Shown here one piece after another: positions 43,903 through 52,970 of a stretch of 64,000 nt of DNA. Position 1 is the first letter of the stretch; every line of letters begins with the position of its first letter. Source of the DNA: Streptococcus suis 10581 (GTDB taxonomy: Bacteria > Bacillota > Bacilli > Lactobacillales > Streptococcaceae); the NCBI GenBank assembly GCA_000440235.1, contig ALKQ01000058.1, positions 1 through 64,000 of the forward strand, written 5' to 3'. Both the position numbers and the translations under genes were made by a program. Under the pieces are notes generated by a model. It did not search any database and was not told the origin of the DNA. It saw only the letters and a program-made list of their open reading frames with translations.

Positions 43903-46350
43903 TTACACCTCTTTTCGCACAGGTGGTCTGGTATCAAAGGCATGGAGCAGTTCTTCAAATACAGGGTGGAACTGTATCACACCGACACGACCATATAAAT
44001 CACTGATAAGGCATTGCCCGTTTTCCAAATCACGCAATCGCTTCTGATTGTTTTCGTCCTCTGGGTCTACACCAAAAAAGGCTAAGGTCTTTTTAATCTC
44101 GTTAAGGTCAGTGGAACGAAATGCAAATTTTAAGCCGAGGTTATTTTTCAGTTTTTCATCTAAGAGGTCGTCTGTATTTTGGGTCACGAAATATACCCCA
44201 GCGTTCATAGCACGACCAGCCCGAACCAGCTTCATAGATAGTGTTTTTCCTTGTGCTACCTGTAAAAAGCTCCATGCTTCGTCTAAATCTACAATCTTGA
44301 AAATGCTTCGGTCTGTATGGATAAAGTCTAAAGCAAAGGTACTAATGACAATCAGCATAGCAACGGATAAAAGCTCCATAGTGGTATATTCCTCAAAGGA
44401 AGTTTCCTTGTCGGGAAGTACCAAGTCCGCAACCTGTATAATGTTCAGTTGTTTTTCTAAGCTGATAGACTGCTCCACATAACCATTACTGAATAATAAA
44501 TGTGCAAAGTCATAGTCTGTAAAACTTTCGATATGGTCGGCTATACTGGTACTTAGTGGCGTATTCTCAACCCGTAATTCCTCAATCACTTTCATCAACC
44601 CTCGTACTTCACTATTGGTTACTGCACGAATGGCTTTTCTAAGGATTGGGAAGCGTTCCCCATCACGAGAGGAAATCCCCGTAAGGAATGTCAGAATATC
44701 AATAGCCAGTGATTCAGAATCTTTGGGATTTTTCATAATCACATAAGGGTCAAGTAAGCCTTTGTTTTTCTCATCAGAAGTCAGAGTGACGATATTGATT
44801 TCATGGGAAATCTCTGGCAAGGTTTCTTTCCATCTGCCACGTTCTGCTTTTGGGTCTACAATCACTGCTTGTGCCCCATAAAGCACCGCATAATAGACGA
44901 TAAGGTTATTCGCAAAGGATTTACCACCACCCAGCGAACCAACAAAAGCCGACGCTAACGCATTGGTTACTGAACCCTTAACCCCTTGACTGGCAAGAGC
45001 AGGTTTCAGATAGACATTGCGTCCAGTATCTAAGCTGTAGCCAACATAAATCCCCTCATTTTCCCCCAGCATTTGAGTAGCACCAAAACCTAAACCAGCG
45101 AGGAAATCAGAGGTCACGTATTGAATATAATCATTCATATAACGCTTGCTGGCAGGTAAAAATTCTTCATGTAAGCCGAGCATATCCCCAAATGGTCGTA
45201 CCAGTTTTACGCTTAAATCGTCATAAAAATCTTTCACTTCATTACAACGACGTTTGAGTTCGTCAAGATCATTTGCTGATACCCTTACCACATAAGACAG
45301 CTTGTACATAGATTCCTTGCTTTGGTCTAAATTGGTTTCCAGCTCATTCACACTTTCCAGAGCTTCCGCCACATTGGAGCTGGTTTCATTATCACTTTGC
45401 CAAGCGTGGTTATCCAAGTCTTTCAGTTCTTTCTTTTTATTGCGGACAGTAGATAGGGCTTTACGATTCGCTACAATTTCCACATTCATTGACGTATCAA
45501 TCGGGAATGTAAATTGCTGTTGCTGGTAGTAGAAGATTTCAGAGGACGGGAAGTCCAGTTCTCCGACAATGCTGTTAATGGTAAAGTAAGCTACATAGAC
45601 GGTTTCATCTTCCTGCTGGATTTTCAAATATCGCTGTTTTTCTTCCACCAAACAGCGAGTAGGCTTAATCAAGTCATAGTATTTAATCAGCGTTTCATTA
45701 TCCAGCTTTTTCTTTGATAGATGGTACTCATACTCTTCATAGGCAGTGCCTGTCTGTCCGTAAAGGTGTTCAATCAGATAGCCGAAGTCGTCCTTATCTA
45801 ACCTGCGGATTTTGAAACGACGAGAGATTTTATTTTCTAAGAGCTTTTCCATCTTCTGAAAACGCAGGATTTCATCATTACTCATACTAACAAAATCGCC
45901 CATCAGCTTATGGTTCACATCATAGACAAAATCAGACAAAGCATTTTTTGCTTCAACGGTAAGACTTTTCATAGAAAACTCCTGATCGTTGAGAAGCAAC
46001 TTAAAGCCGATAAAGAAACGGTAGTTCACTTGATTTTCGCCAATCATGGATATTAAAGCGTCTGTCTGTTGGTCGATTTTGTCATAGGCAACCGCTTTGA
46101 GCTTGCCAGTGACTTCATTTTTGGAACGCTCTTGTGCAGAACGTATGCTGGATTCTGTACTGATTTGTAAAGCATGAATTTTGCCATCACGATTTTGTGC
46201 GATAAGCTGTCTGAAAGAATCATGCACTTGTATTTTCTGTTCTGGACTTAGAAATGAGTAATTGTAAGGAACAAGCTCATAGTAAGCATAACATTCCCCG
46301 TCTTTATTCCAGACGAGATTGTTTTCAATGTATTTAATTGGATATGCCAT
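43903..46350 (-). CDS. orf16: Tn916 orf16, conjugation ATPase (VirB4/TcpF type)
   Basis: An 815-residue ATPase. Walker A is AFVGSLGGGKSFANNLIVYY near residue 450. Walker B is in FKIVDLDEAWSFLQVAQGKT, and later QNTDDL matches the VirB4-type C-terminal motif. It energises assembly of the mating apparatus or transport. ATG 46350 gives the length known for Tn916 (815); the frame is open to 46401. It overlaps orf17 by 17 bases. Confidence 0.95.
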   Translation of the reverse strand: MAYPIKYIENNLVWNKDGECYAYYELVPYNYSFLSPEQKIQVHDSFRQLIAQNRDGKIHALQISTESSIRSAQERSKNEVTGKLKAVAYDKIDQQTDALISMIGENQVNYRFFIGFKLLLNDQEFSMKSLTVEAKNALSDFVYDVNHKLMGDFVSMSNDEILRFQKMEKLLENKISRRFKIRRLDKDDFGYLIEHLYGQTGTAYEEYEYHLSKKKLDNETLIKYYDLIKPTRCLVEEKQRYLKIQQEDETVYVAYFTINSIVGELDFPSSEIFYYQQQQFTFPIDTSMNVEIVANRKALSTVRNKKKELKDLDNHAWQSDNETSSNVAEALESVNELETNLDQSKESMYKLSYVVRVSANDLDELKRRCNEVKDFYDDLSVKLVRPFGDMLGLHEEFLPASKRYMNDYIQYVTSDFLAGLGFGATQMLGENEGIYVGYSLDTGRNVYLKPALASQGVKGSVTNALASAFVGSLGGGKSFANNLIVYYAVLYGAQAVIVDPKAERGRWKETLPEISHEINIVTLTSDEKNKGLLDPYVIMKNPKDSESLAIDILTFLTGISSRDGERFPILRKAIRAVTNSEVRGLMKVIEELRVENTPLSTSIADHIESFTDYDFAHLLFSNGYVEQSISLEKQLNIIQVADLVLPDKETSFEEYTTMELLSVAMLIVISTFALDFIHTDRSIFKIVDLDEAWSFLQVAQGKTLSMKLVRAGRAMNAGVYFVTQNTDDLLDEKLKNNLGLKFAFRSTDLNEIKKTLAFFGVDPEDENNQKRLRDLENGQCLISDLYGRVGVIQFHPVFEELLHAFDTRPPVRKEV

Positions 46351-46840
46351 AAAATTCACTCCTAACTGCTGTAATGGCTTCTTGTGGCTGGTTTCTGCCA
46401 AGCGTTACTTTTTTTCCTGCATAGGTCAGCTTTGGTCGCAGTGCATAAGCAATGACAGACTTCAAAAATCCATAAGGCTTTTTACCATCAAAAGTTTTTG
46501 TAGACATAAACCATGTGAAAGCCACAGGAATCCCAAAGTATTTGAGAAATGCTCCCTCTATCATGGAAAGAGGGGGCAAGTTGCCAAGTATCATCACTGC
46601 AAAGAGTGACACGACAAACCATGTCATTTGCGTAAAGGTTATGGGAAACGGAAGTCTAAAATCATTGATAGAATACAGTACCTTTTCCACAGACCAGATA
46701 CTGGTATAGCTTCGTATTTTCTTCATGTAATCAATCCTTTCATAAAAAATAGGGGTAGCTGATTGAGCCACCCCGTAAAATAGAAAATCTGCCAGTAGTA
46801 ATGTACCGACAGATTTAATAGACGATTTCAAAAATCCCAT
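46334..46840 (-). CDS. orf17: Tn916 orf17, conjugation protein (TcpE type)
   Basis: A 168-residue membrane protein with two close hydrophobic segments (PITFTQMTWFVVSLFAVMIL, then FGIPVAFTWFMSTKTF). The second half is basic (YALRPKLTYAGKKVTLGR). TcpE-type proteins are part of the mating channel in Gram-positive elements. Its start overlaps ardA by 26 bases, its end overlaps orf16. Confidence 0.92.
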   Translation of the reverse strand: MGFLKSSIKSVGTLLLADFLFYGVAQSATPIFYERIDYMKKIRSYTSIWSVEKVLYSINDFRLPFPITFTQMTWFVVSLFAVMILGNLPPLSMIEGAFLKYFGIPVAFTWFMSTKTFDGKKPYGFLKSVIAYALRPKLTYAGKKVTLGRNQPQEAITAVRSEFYGISN

Positions 46841-47312
46841 GATTGGTTGAGATAAACGTTCCTGAAAGGTCTAAATCCCGACCATAGGCTTGATAATCAA
46901 TATAGTTTTGAAGACTAGCTGGTACTTCGCCTAAAGCACCCGTTTCTTCAATGTAGTAGCGTGCCACGTCATACATATCATCACAATCGGAATGAATGAT
47001 AATATCCTCTTGATGTTCGCTTAGTTCTTCAATGCTTGAAAAATGAGTGAGCAGAGCAGATAGCTCCGATTGTAATTCTTCGGGTAATTCCGATACCATT
47101 TCCCATAGTCGATTGAGTTCGCCAATGGAAGTGTATTCGTCAACCGTAAAGGGTAACTCGTAGTCATGAATGGCGTATTCCTCATATTCATCATTCAAGC
47201 CGATTTTCTCTTTGACTTCCTCAAAGTCAATGGGAAAGGTAAACCACGCACCGACCAATTCGCCCTCATTGTATTTGCCTAAATTCGCAATATAGACTTG
47301 CATATCGTCCAT
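46815..47312 (-). CDS. ardA: Anti-restriction protein ArdA (orf18)
   Basis: A 165-residue, very acidic protein (MDDMQVYIANLGKYNEGELV, then GAWFTFPIDFEEVKEKIGLN and many D/E). ArdA copies the shape and charge of B-form DNA and blocks type I restriction enzymes, so the incoming single-strand-derived element survives in a new host. Its sequence is that of the Tn916 protein, whose dimer is known to mimic 42 bp of DNA. In this window it may also protect other elements carried on the same DNA. Confidence 0.96.
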   Translation of the reverse strand: MDDMQVYIANLGKYNEGELVGAWFTFPIDFEEVKEKIGLNDEYEEYAIHDYELPFTVDEYTSIGELNRLWEMVSELPEELQSELSALLTHFSSIEELSEHQEDIIIHSDCDDMYDVARYYIEETGALGEVPASLQNYIDYQAYGRDLDLSGTFISTNHGIFEIVY

Positions 47313-47428
47313 ATATTCACGTCCTTTCTTTGTAGAGATTCAAAAATCCCTACCGCACTTCGTTTGGTGTACCATTCCTTTGCGGAACATAAGAAAACCA
47401 CTTATATTCCACAAAAGAACGGTTTTAT

Positions 47429-47650
47429 TTAAGCACCAATAATGCGATTGAATAGCTCTAGTAAAATGTCTTTTACTCCAGCAGCGTTGAAGACTAAGCC
47501 AACCGCAATAATCGCAATAATTAAAAAGCCAATCAGTTTGCTAAACTCACGCTTGAAGCCAAGATACAAGCCAATCACAACGATTGCTAAAAGCACCAGT
47601 GATTGAGCGTTTGATAGAAACCAGTTATAAAGGTTTTGTCCAAAATTCAT
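47429..47650 (-). CDS. orf19: Tn916 orf19, small membrane protein (TcpD type)
   Basis: A 73-residue protein with two hydrophobic segments (LSNAQSLVLLAIVVIGLYLG, then FSKLIGFLIIAIIAVGLVFN). Small TcpD-type proteins of this kind are part of the conjugation complex. GAGAGGAGAA precedes the ATG. The gap of 116 bases to ardA contains a palindromic AAGAAAACC..GGTTTT segment near 47390-47425 that may be a terminator. Confidence 0.9.
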   Translation of the reverse strand: MNFGQNLYNWFLSNAQSLVLLAIVVIGLYLGFKREFSKLIGFLIIAIIAVGLVFNAAGVKDILLELFNRIIGA

Positions 47651-47692
47651 AAAAATGTTCTCCTCTCTATATTCAATGAATTTGTATTTGAG

Positions 47693-48898
47693 TTATTTTT
47701 TTGTTGTTATCACGTCCTGTTCTTTTACTGACTGTTGCTTCAAAATCTGCTTGTGTCGGTCTGTCAGTTTCGCATGGTCGAGAATGTCTTTTACAACCTG
47801 CGTCTGGTTGATTTCATCAAGTTTAATCGCAACCTTTAAGGTCGGGGCAACTTGATGAGATAGCCAGTTCAGCGTCCTTTGGAAGGAGTAAGGCTCTGGT
47901 TTTGTGGTTAGTTTTAATCGTTCACGATTGTTCCCAATAAACCAAGCCCATTCTTCATTCAGTTTCCAATCAGAACGAGGTTTGGAATCGTCTTTATCTA
48001 CAAAACGGATATACCGATTGATAATTTTAAAGGCGGTATGCTCTGGATTGTCATAGACGAGTAAATCACGGACTGCATAATAGGCACGCTCATTTTTCAA
48101 TCGAATCTCAAAACGGTTTTTTACTTCTGCGTCTTCAATGGGAATATCATTTTTCTTGTACTGCTCGTAGTCCTTTTCATAGATACAGAAATAAACTTCA
48201 CTTTGTAATGAACCGATATAGAGGGTGTTTCCCATACATTCCTTTTCCTCTTTGCGTACCAGTTCGCCACTGCGATAGCTTTTAAAACTGCGGAAGACGG
48301 AGATACATTCTTCCTGTTGGCACTTTTCAGTGAGTACAGGGATATTTAAAATCCCTGTCTTATCGTTAATGGCAAGGTCAAGGCGTTTCATCACACCGCC
48401 AGCCACCAAAACGTCCATAAAGAACTCATACCAGCTTCTTTGTTGTGCCAGAAGATAGCTTTCAAATTGTCTGCACCCACGACCTTTCAATTCCACCAGA
48501 ACTCCTTTGTCCAGTTCATGGGAGCAAAGGACGAATATGTCGCCTAAAGCATAATGCTCTGAATAAGAATAGAAACCATAGTCCTCATGAAGAAAATAGG
48601 ACAGTTTCAGTTGTAAGATGTTTTCGACCACCTGCTGTACGTCTGTTGTCGGAAAGCGAATTCTTACATAATCAAACAGCATTTCAAGGGGAGCGTCGGG
48701 ATTGAAGCGTTCCAGAGCTTCCCAAAGGGACTGCTGTAAATCCTCTGATGGCTTGACTTTTCCTGTTTCAATATCGCTTAGATACTGCCTTGTAATACCA
48801 GTCGCAACAGCTAAACGGTTTTGAGATAGTCCATAAGCCAAGCGTTTTTCTTTTAAATGCTGTAACCAAGTTTGTTCATTCAGTAAAAATCCCTCCAA
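47693..48898 (-). CDS. orf20: Relaxase/replication initiator of Tn916 (MobT, orf20)
   Basis: A 401-residue protein. The N-terminal helix-turn-helix (KRLAYGLSQNRLAVATGITR, then QYLSDIETGKVKPSEDLQQS) is followed by a Rep_trans-type relaxase domain, with the active tyrosine region around RFEIRLKNERAYYAVRDLLV. It nicks oriT, which lies immediately upstream, and starts rolling-circle transfer and replication. The frame starts with TTG at 48898, which contains part of the GGAGGG site, so the start is not certain. The shape and length are those of the MobT group. Confidence 0.93.
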   Translation of the reverse strand: MEGFLLNEQTWLQHLKEKRLAYGLSQNRLAVATGITRQYLSDIETGKVKPSEDLQQSLWEALERFNPDAPLEMLFDYVRIRFPTTDVQQVVENILQLKLSYFLHEDYGFYSYSEHYALGDIFVLCSHELDKGVLVELKGRGCRQFESYLLAQQRSWYEFFMDVLVAGGVMKRLDLAINDKTGILNIPVLTEKCQQEECISVFRSFKSYRSGELVRKEEKECMGNTLYIGSLQSEVYFCIYEKDYEQYKKNDIPIEDAEVKNRFEIRLKNERAYYAVRDLLVYDNPEHTAFKIINRYIRFVDKDDSKPRSDWKLNEEWAWFIGNNRERLKLTTKPEPYSFQRTLNWLSHQVAPTLKVAIKLDEINQTQVVKDILDHAKLTDRHKQILKQQSVKEQDVITTKK

Positions 48899-49075
48899 TC
48901 AAAAAGGCGTATGTCAACTTTTAAAGCCCATTTGACATACGCTGAAATTTTGTAAATCCCTTGTAACCAAAGGATTTTCTAATGTTTTTTTGACTGTTTC
49001 CTGTCGATTTGTACCCCCCTGTTAGATACGGGGGGTTAAGTGCTGGCGTGGCTATTGCCACACCAGCCAGCAAGA
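48899..49075 (-). other. oriT: Origin of transfer of Tn916 (oriT) with single-strand origin region
   Basis: This intergenic region of orf20-orf21 holds inverted repeats: GCGTATGTCAACTTTT..TTTGACATACGC (48906-48941), CCCCCCTGTTAGATACGGGG GG at 49015-49036, and GGCGTGGCTATTGCCACACC at 49044-49063. It has the position and make-up of the Tn916 oriT and its sso. The nick would lie in this stretch, but I cannot place the exact base. Confidence 0.85.
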
Positions 49076-50461
49076 TCAGTCCACACCTGCGACTTCCGCT
49101 TCGCACGTCGCCTGCGTGGACTGTCTGCTGTTGGATAACTTTTTAATTTCCTCCAAGAAATCATATCCTTTTGGTACAAGGGGAGTATAAAACTCTGATA
49201 TGACACTTGTTCCTACATCAACATAGCCACGACCTTTGATTCGCTTTAAGAAGAAATCCTTTTGTACGTCACTGCCAAACATCATGCCATAGCCCATTTC
49301 AGACATACGACCTAAAGCCACTCTGAAATTAAACTGATCACGGATTCCGTCGCCTAAATATTTTGCGTCTGGACGTTGACAAGCCAGTATTAGAAAGAAG
49401 CCAGCTTGACGACCTAACATGACAATCTGTTTCAGCTTATTCATAACTGCGGTGTTTTCTTTTGTTCCCAGCATTTCCATGAAAGCGACGTATTCATCAA
49501 AGATTAAGAAGTGTGCCGGGAGACCTAAGTAAGCATAATTTTTGCCAGTCTTATAGTTCTTCATCTGCTTCATTTCCTCACTACGTTTCATCATTTCTTC
49601 ATAGAATGTTTCAATGCAAGAAAGCAAGTCTTCTTTTCTATAGTAGACATTTGCCATCACAGAACCTAAGTCCGCAAGATCAGCATTTTTCGGGTCAAGA
49701 ATATACAGTTTTGAATCTGTATGAAGCAAGGCTTCAATCAGTGTCAGTATAAAGTAAGTTTTACCGCCACCTGTACCACCAGCAATCAACATATGAGGGA
49801 GCTTATCATATTCCCACCATACGTTTTTCATTAAGCGAAGTTTACCATCTTTAGCTTCTACTTCATCAATAGAAATACGACTGGCTATGGTGTCATAGAG
49901 CAAAGTATATTCCACATAGGAATCCTTTAACTCTTTATCCGTCAGCTCACAGTACAAGCCACTCTCTAATTTCTTTTCCAAGTGTAAGAGTTGGTCTTGA
50001 TATTTTCCCAGCGTGATTTCCACCCGTATCTGTATCAAGCCATTTTTAAGTCGATAATACATTTTAGGGAAGTAGGTTATCTTTTCCTTTGTACGACCAG
50101 CACTATCTTTAAAGAAACCCTCTGTTTTGACCTGTTCAGATTCATACCACTTGTTTTCAAGTATCATCTTTGCCAGTTTTTGACGGTGGTAAAGTTGTTT
50201 AACCGTATCATAGCGAACCCGTTTGAATACAAACGCTACCAGCAAGCAGATAAGAATTGCGACACTGAAACTGATAATTAAATAGGGAATGTCAATCTTA
50301 TCTGCTTGTGATAGGTTAAAATCCTGCCAGTTGATCTGCTGGATTGTCTTCACATGAAACAGTCCGACAACCAGCAGGAAAACAGGCAGGAGTGACGCTA
50401 TCGTAAAATGAAAGACTAAATCTTTACCAGATGGGCGAATCCTTTTACCACGCTGTTTCAT
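49076..50461 (-). CDS. orf21: Coupling protein of Tn916 (FtsK/SpoIIIE, TcpA, orf21)
   Basis: A 461-residue DNA pump. Two membrane segments are near the N-terminus (FHFTIASLLPVFLLVVGLFH and DIPYLIISFSVAILICLLVA). Walker A is LIAGGTGGGKTYFILTLIEA near residue 220, Walker B FLIFDEYVAF, and a later MLGRQAGFFLILACQRP. It brings oriT to the channel and drives transfer, and is thought to act as an auxiliary helicase in replication. It is 28 bases after orf22. Confidence 0.95.
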   Translation of the reverse strand: MKQRGKRIRPSGKDLVFHFTIASLLPVFLLVVGLFHVKTIQQINWQDFNLSQADKIDIPYLIISFSVAILICLLVAFVFKRVRYDTVKQLYHRQKLAKMILENKWYESEQVKTEGFFKDSAGRTKEKITYFPKMYYRLKNGLIQIRVEITLGKYQDQLLHLEKKLESGLYCELTDKELKDSYVEYTLLYDTIASRISIDEVEAKDGKLRLMKNVWWEYDKLPHMLIAGGTGGGKTYFILTLIEALLHTDSKLYILDPKNADLADLGSVMANVYYRKEDLLSCIETFYEEMMKRSEEMKQMKNYKTGKNYAYLGLPAHFLIFDEYVAFMEMLGTKENTAVMNKLKQIVMLGRQAGFFLILACQRPDAKYLGDGIRDQFNFRVALGRMSEMGYGMMFGSDVQKDFFLKRIKGRGYVDVGTSVISEFYTPLVPKGYDFLEEIKKLSNSRQSTQATCEAEVAGVD

Positions 50462-50489
50462 GCGAAAAAGTCTCCTTTCTACCTAGCGA

Positions 50490-50876
50490 CTATTTGTCTT
50501 GTGTCGGTTCTTTCTTTGCTTGTGGTTGAGCTTTGAATGAACTAGAATCCTTTGTCAGCACAATATCGTCTGCCTTGATATACCAGTCAACATCTGCTCC
50601 TTGATAGGTGGCAGTAGCAACGGTGTCCGCAATGGGATTGATAAGTTCCACCCGTGCGTTATAATCAAACTCTTTCAAAGGCACGCTGGCAGGAATACTT
50701 ACTTGAATCATGCGTCCTTGTCCTTTGGATTTTAAGTCATAGGTACGTTCCTTGATTTCATCTGAAACCGACCCGTCTTCATTTTGGATTCTCACTTCAC
50801 GACGTAGAGCAGAGAATTTCAATTCTCCAAAAGTCGTGTCTTTATCTAATACAATGCCATTTGCTAATCTCATCAT
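50490..50876 (-). CDS. orf22: Tn916 orf22, DUF961-type protein
   Basis: A 128-residue protein (MMRLANGIVLDKDTTFGELK FSALRRE..) whose layout resembles orf23, including a strand-rich core ending with TATYQGADVDWYIKADDIVL. It belongs to DUF961 as does orf23; in ICEBs1 relatives, the similar HelP is a helicase processivity factor for element replication. The two genes are 15 bases apart, probably duplicates. Confidence 0.9.
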   Translation of the reverse strand: MMRLANGIVLDKDTTFGELKFSALRREVRIQNEDGSVSDEIKERTYDLKSKGQGRMIQVSIPASVPLKEFDYNARVELINPIADTVATATYQGADVDWYIKADDIVLTKDSSSFKAQPQAKKEPTQDK

Positions 50877-50891
50877 TTTTCCTCTCTTTCT

Positions 50892-51206
50892 TTATTCTTT
50901 TATCATGTCGTCAGCATGTAAAAGGTAATTTGTAAAACCACGAGTGCCGATTTTGTAGCCCTCTGCGGTAATACGTGGATTGACTAACTTCACACGTTCC
51001 TCAAAGCCGAAATGTTTTTCGCCAGCTTCAGCAGGAAGCACCACCACAATATCATCTGCTCTTTGAACATCAGAATAGAGATTATAGCTTCTTGATAAGA
51101 CAGTTAGCCGTCCGTTGATTCTTCGCTGAACGACTTTATCCTCGCCAGCAAATTCTAAATTGCCGAATGTTTTTTCCATGTTGGGAATCACAAATTTAAG
51201 TTCCAT
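50892..51206 (-). CDS. orf23: Tn916 orf23, DUF961-type protein
   Basis: A 104-residue DUF961 protein (MELKFVIPNMEKTFGNLEFA, then RRINGRLTVLSRSYNLYSDV and TRGFTNYLLHADDMI). The relation with orf22 suggests a role in replication of the circular element. It is the first full-size gene at the entering end of the transfer operon; transcription across the joined circle starts here. GGAGG-like AAAGGATAGG precedes the ATG. Confidence 0.9.
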   Translation of the reverse strand: MELKFVIPNMEKTFGNLEFAGEDKVVQRRINGRLTVLSRSYNLYSDVQRADDIVVVLPAEAGEKHFGFEERVKLVNPRITAEGYKIGTRGFTNYLLHADDMIKE

Positions 51207-51228
51207 ATTTTTACCTATCCTTTCTTTT

Positions 51229-51303
51229 TTATTGGCTGAATGAATGTTTGATGGTCTTAAAGAGTGGGGAACGACCTTTTGATTCTTGATTTTTTGTTTT
51301 CAT
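51229..51303 (-). CDS. orf24: Short frame at the leading end of Tn916 (orf24-like)
   Basis: A 24-codon frame, MKTKNQESKGRSPLFKTIKH.. SFSQ, with GGAAGTG upstream. It lies where Tn916 annotations place orf24. The peptide is basic. It may be a leader for the transfer operon rather than a functional protein. Confidence 0.55.
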   Translation of the reverse strand: MKTKNQESKGRSPLFKTIKHSFSQ

Positions 51304-51337
51304 AAGTTCACTTCCTTTCAAAATCGGGTAAAAAAAT

Positions 51338-51364
51338 AGACACCTCATTTTTTGAAGTGTCTAC
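51338..51364 (-). terminator. Hairpin at the leading end of Tn916
   Basis: TAGACACCTCA and TGAAGTGTCTA form a stem with a TTTT loop (one bulge or mismatch), with a T-run on the minus strand. It would stop transcripts entering from nspK before they reach the transfer genes. Confidence 0.7.
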
Positions 51365-51549
51365 CTATTAAATATTCAAATTTTATTGGAAGTATCTTTA
51401 TATCTTCACTTTTCAAGGATAAATCGTCGTATCAAAGCTCATTCATAAGTAGTAAATTAGTAGTAAATTGAGTGGTTTTGACCTTGATAAAGTGTGATAA
51501 GTCCAGTTTTTATGCGGATAACTAGATTTTTATGCTATTTTTCGAAATA

Positions 51550-51600
51550 AAAAATCGCATAAAATCAACGTTTTTAAATGAAAGATTTCATGCGGTTTTG
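51550..51600 (-). terminator. Terminator after nspK
   Basis: On the minus strand AAAACCGCATGAAATC pairs with GATTTTATGCGATTTT, followed by TTATTT. The Tn916 end follows within about 10 bases of the T-run. Confidence 0.75.
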
Positions 51601-51626
51601 TTTATATTAGGCTTTTTGACCAGCCC

Positions 51627-52970
51627 CTAAAATTTTTTAATTAATAAAGTGACCTGTGCACCACCATTTTGTGGATTTGAGAGTATTAATTGACCTTGAT
51701 GTCTCATAGCTATCTTTTGAGCAAATGAAAGTCCTATTCCGTAATGCTTATCATTTCTTCCTTTATTCTCTGTGTAAAAAAGTTTTCCTCCATCTTTAAG
51801 AGACTCTTCTGTAAATGGTAAACCATTATTCCAAATCTCAAAACTGATAAAGTTGGAACTTTCAGATATAGTCAGTACCACCTTGCCCTCTTCTGAACAA
51901 AATCTAGTCGCATTAGATAAGATATTTATCAAAGCTCGATCTAAGTTGAGACGATTTCCTTTAATCACTCTGGTATGGGATTCATTAACTATTTGAAAAT
52001 TAATTTTTTTTGAAGACATAATATCTCGACATTCTAATGATAATTCATCAAGAAATTTTGATAATTCAATATCTTCCTGATAATTCTTATCCTCAATTAG
52101 CAATCTTGAGTAATTAACCATTGAATTAAAATACTTTTCAAATATACCAACACTATGATTCATTGAGGACATAAAATCTAATTGTTTTTCATCTAGATTA
52201 GTCATCTCAAGCAACTCGATATTCCCCTTTAAAACAGTTAATGGTGTTTTAATATCATGTGCTAATGCAGCAACTTGAAATGACAAATCTTCTTTATCTT
52301 TTTTCTCCATTTCTAATAACTTTGTCAACTCTTCGTCTTTTTGATAAAGCGTCAATAAAATGTTATTACATTCTAAGATTGCAGTTTCTTTACGTCCAAT
52401 ATCCATTCCTGGTATTCCCATATTCAGAGATATTTTTTCAATTAGACGAAAATTTTTTGTAAATTCTCTTAAGAGCCTAATAACAGAGATAGAGATGAGT
52501 AATAATTCTAGCACTATAAAAAACAAATAAGAGACTAAATTATAGGAAATATGTCGAAAGTTTCGATTTACAAATTCGGGCATTGTTGGTCTTCTAATAA
52601 CCAAAATAAAATCTGAGTTTTCATATTTTGTAAACAATATAGAACCCTCGCTAACCGAACTTCCAGTATCAAAAACTTCTTTATAATGTTGTAAATCCTG
52701 TTTTTGATAATTTCCAGAGACCAATTCGCCATTATCGCTATCAAACAATACATAATCAAAGACAGAATAATCCATTTGATTCTTAATACCGTTAGCAGAT
52801 TTACTATCACTAATTGAAATATGATAGTCTGTTCCATATGTGTTCAACTGACCTGTAAAAATAAGAACGTAGCTCAATACAAGCAACATAATAACATTTG
52901 CAACTGTACCAATCACTATTTCAAGAACTGTCCTTAAAATCCGCTTATTAATTGAATACCTTTTCATCAT
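51627..52970 (-). CDS. nspK: Nisin-sensing histidine kinase
   Basis: A 447-residue sensor kinase, equal in length to NisK. There are two membrane segments (VLEIVIGTVANVIMLLVLSY, and YNLVSYLFFIVLELLLISIS) enclosing an extracellular sensor of about 110 residues. A DHp domain follows, with the phosphorylated histidine in LAHDIKTPLTVLKGNIELLE, then an ATPase with the N box LINILSNATRF and G boxes GIGLSFAQKIAMRHQGQ. It senses extracellular mature peptide and phosphorylates NspR. Its start overlaps nspR by 23 bases. Confidence 0.94.
   Translation of the reverse strand: MMKRYSINKRILRTVLEIVIGTVANVIMLLVLSYVLIFTGQLNTYGTDYHISISDSKSANGIKNQMDYSVFDYVLFDSDNGELVSGNYQKQDLQHYKEVFDTGSSVSEGSILFTKYENSDFILVIRRPTMPEFVNRNFRHISYNLVSYLFFIVLELLLISISVIRLLREFTKNFRLIEKISLNMGIPGMDIGRKETAILECNNILLTLYQKDEELTKLLEMEKKDKEDLSFQVAALAHDIKTPLTVLKGNIELLEMTNLDEKQLDFMSSMNHSVGIFEKYFNSMVNYSRLLIEDKNYQEDIELSKFLDELSLECRDIMSSKKINFQIVNESHTRVIKGNRLNLDRALINILSNATRFCSEEGKVVLTISESSNFISFEIWNNGLPFTEESLKDGGKLFYTENKGRNDKHYGIGLSFAQKIAMRHQGQLILSNPQNGGAQVTLLIKKF

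Larger units (their letters stand above)
33498..51540. mobile_element. Tn916-type integrative and conjugative element with tet(M)
   Basis: About 18.04 kb, close to the 18,032 bp of Tn916. Gene order is orf24-23-22-21-20-19-18-17-16-15-14-13-12-tet(M)-6-9-7-8-xis-int, complete and without inserted genes. The int-side end lies near AAATTTTATATTAAACAAAG (33498 onwards) and the orf24-side end near CTAGATTTTTATGCTATTTTT (ending about 51542). Exact ends are uncertain by about 10 bases because the coupling sequence cannot be told apart. The Tn916 outward-primer segments that I remember, such as GGATAAATCGTCGTATCAAA, are present near the orf24 end. It lies in the intergenic region between nspK and nspF. 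Confidence 0.95.
51304..51626. other. Leading end of Tn916 and junction to nspK
   Basis: From 51304 to about 51540 this is the terminal part of Tn916: a hairpin, two TAGTAGTAAATT repeats of the integrase arm-site kind around 51450-51470, and the end CTAGATTTTTATGCTATTTTT. From 51541 to 51626 it is the 3' flank of nspK, which includes a terminator. No gene is present. Confidence 0.75.
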
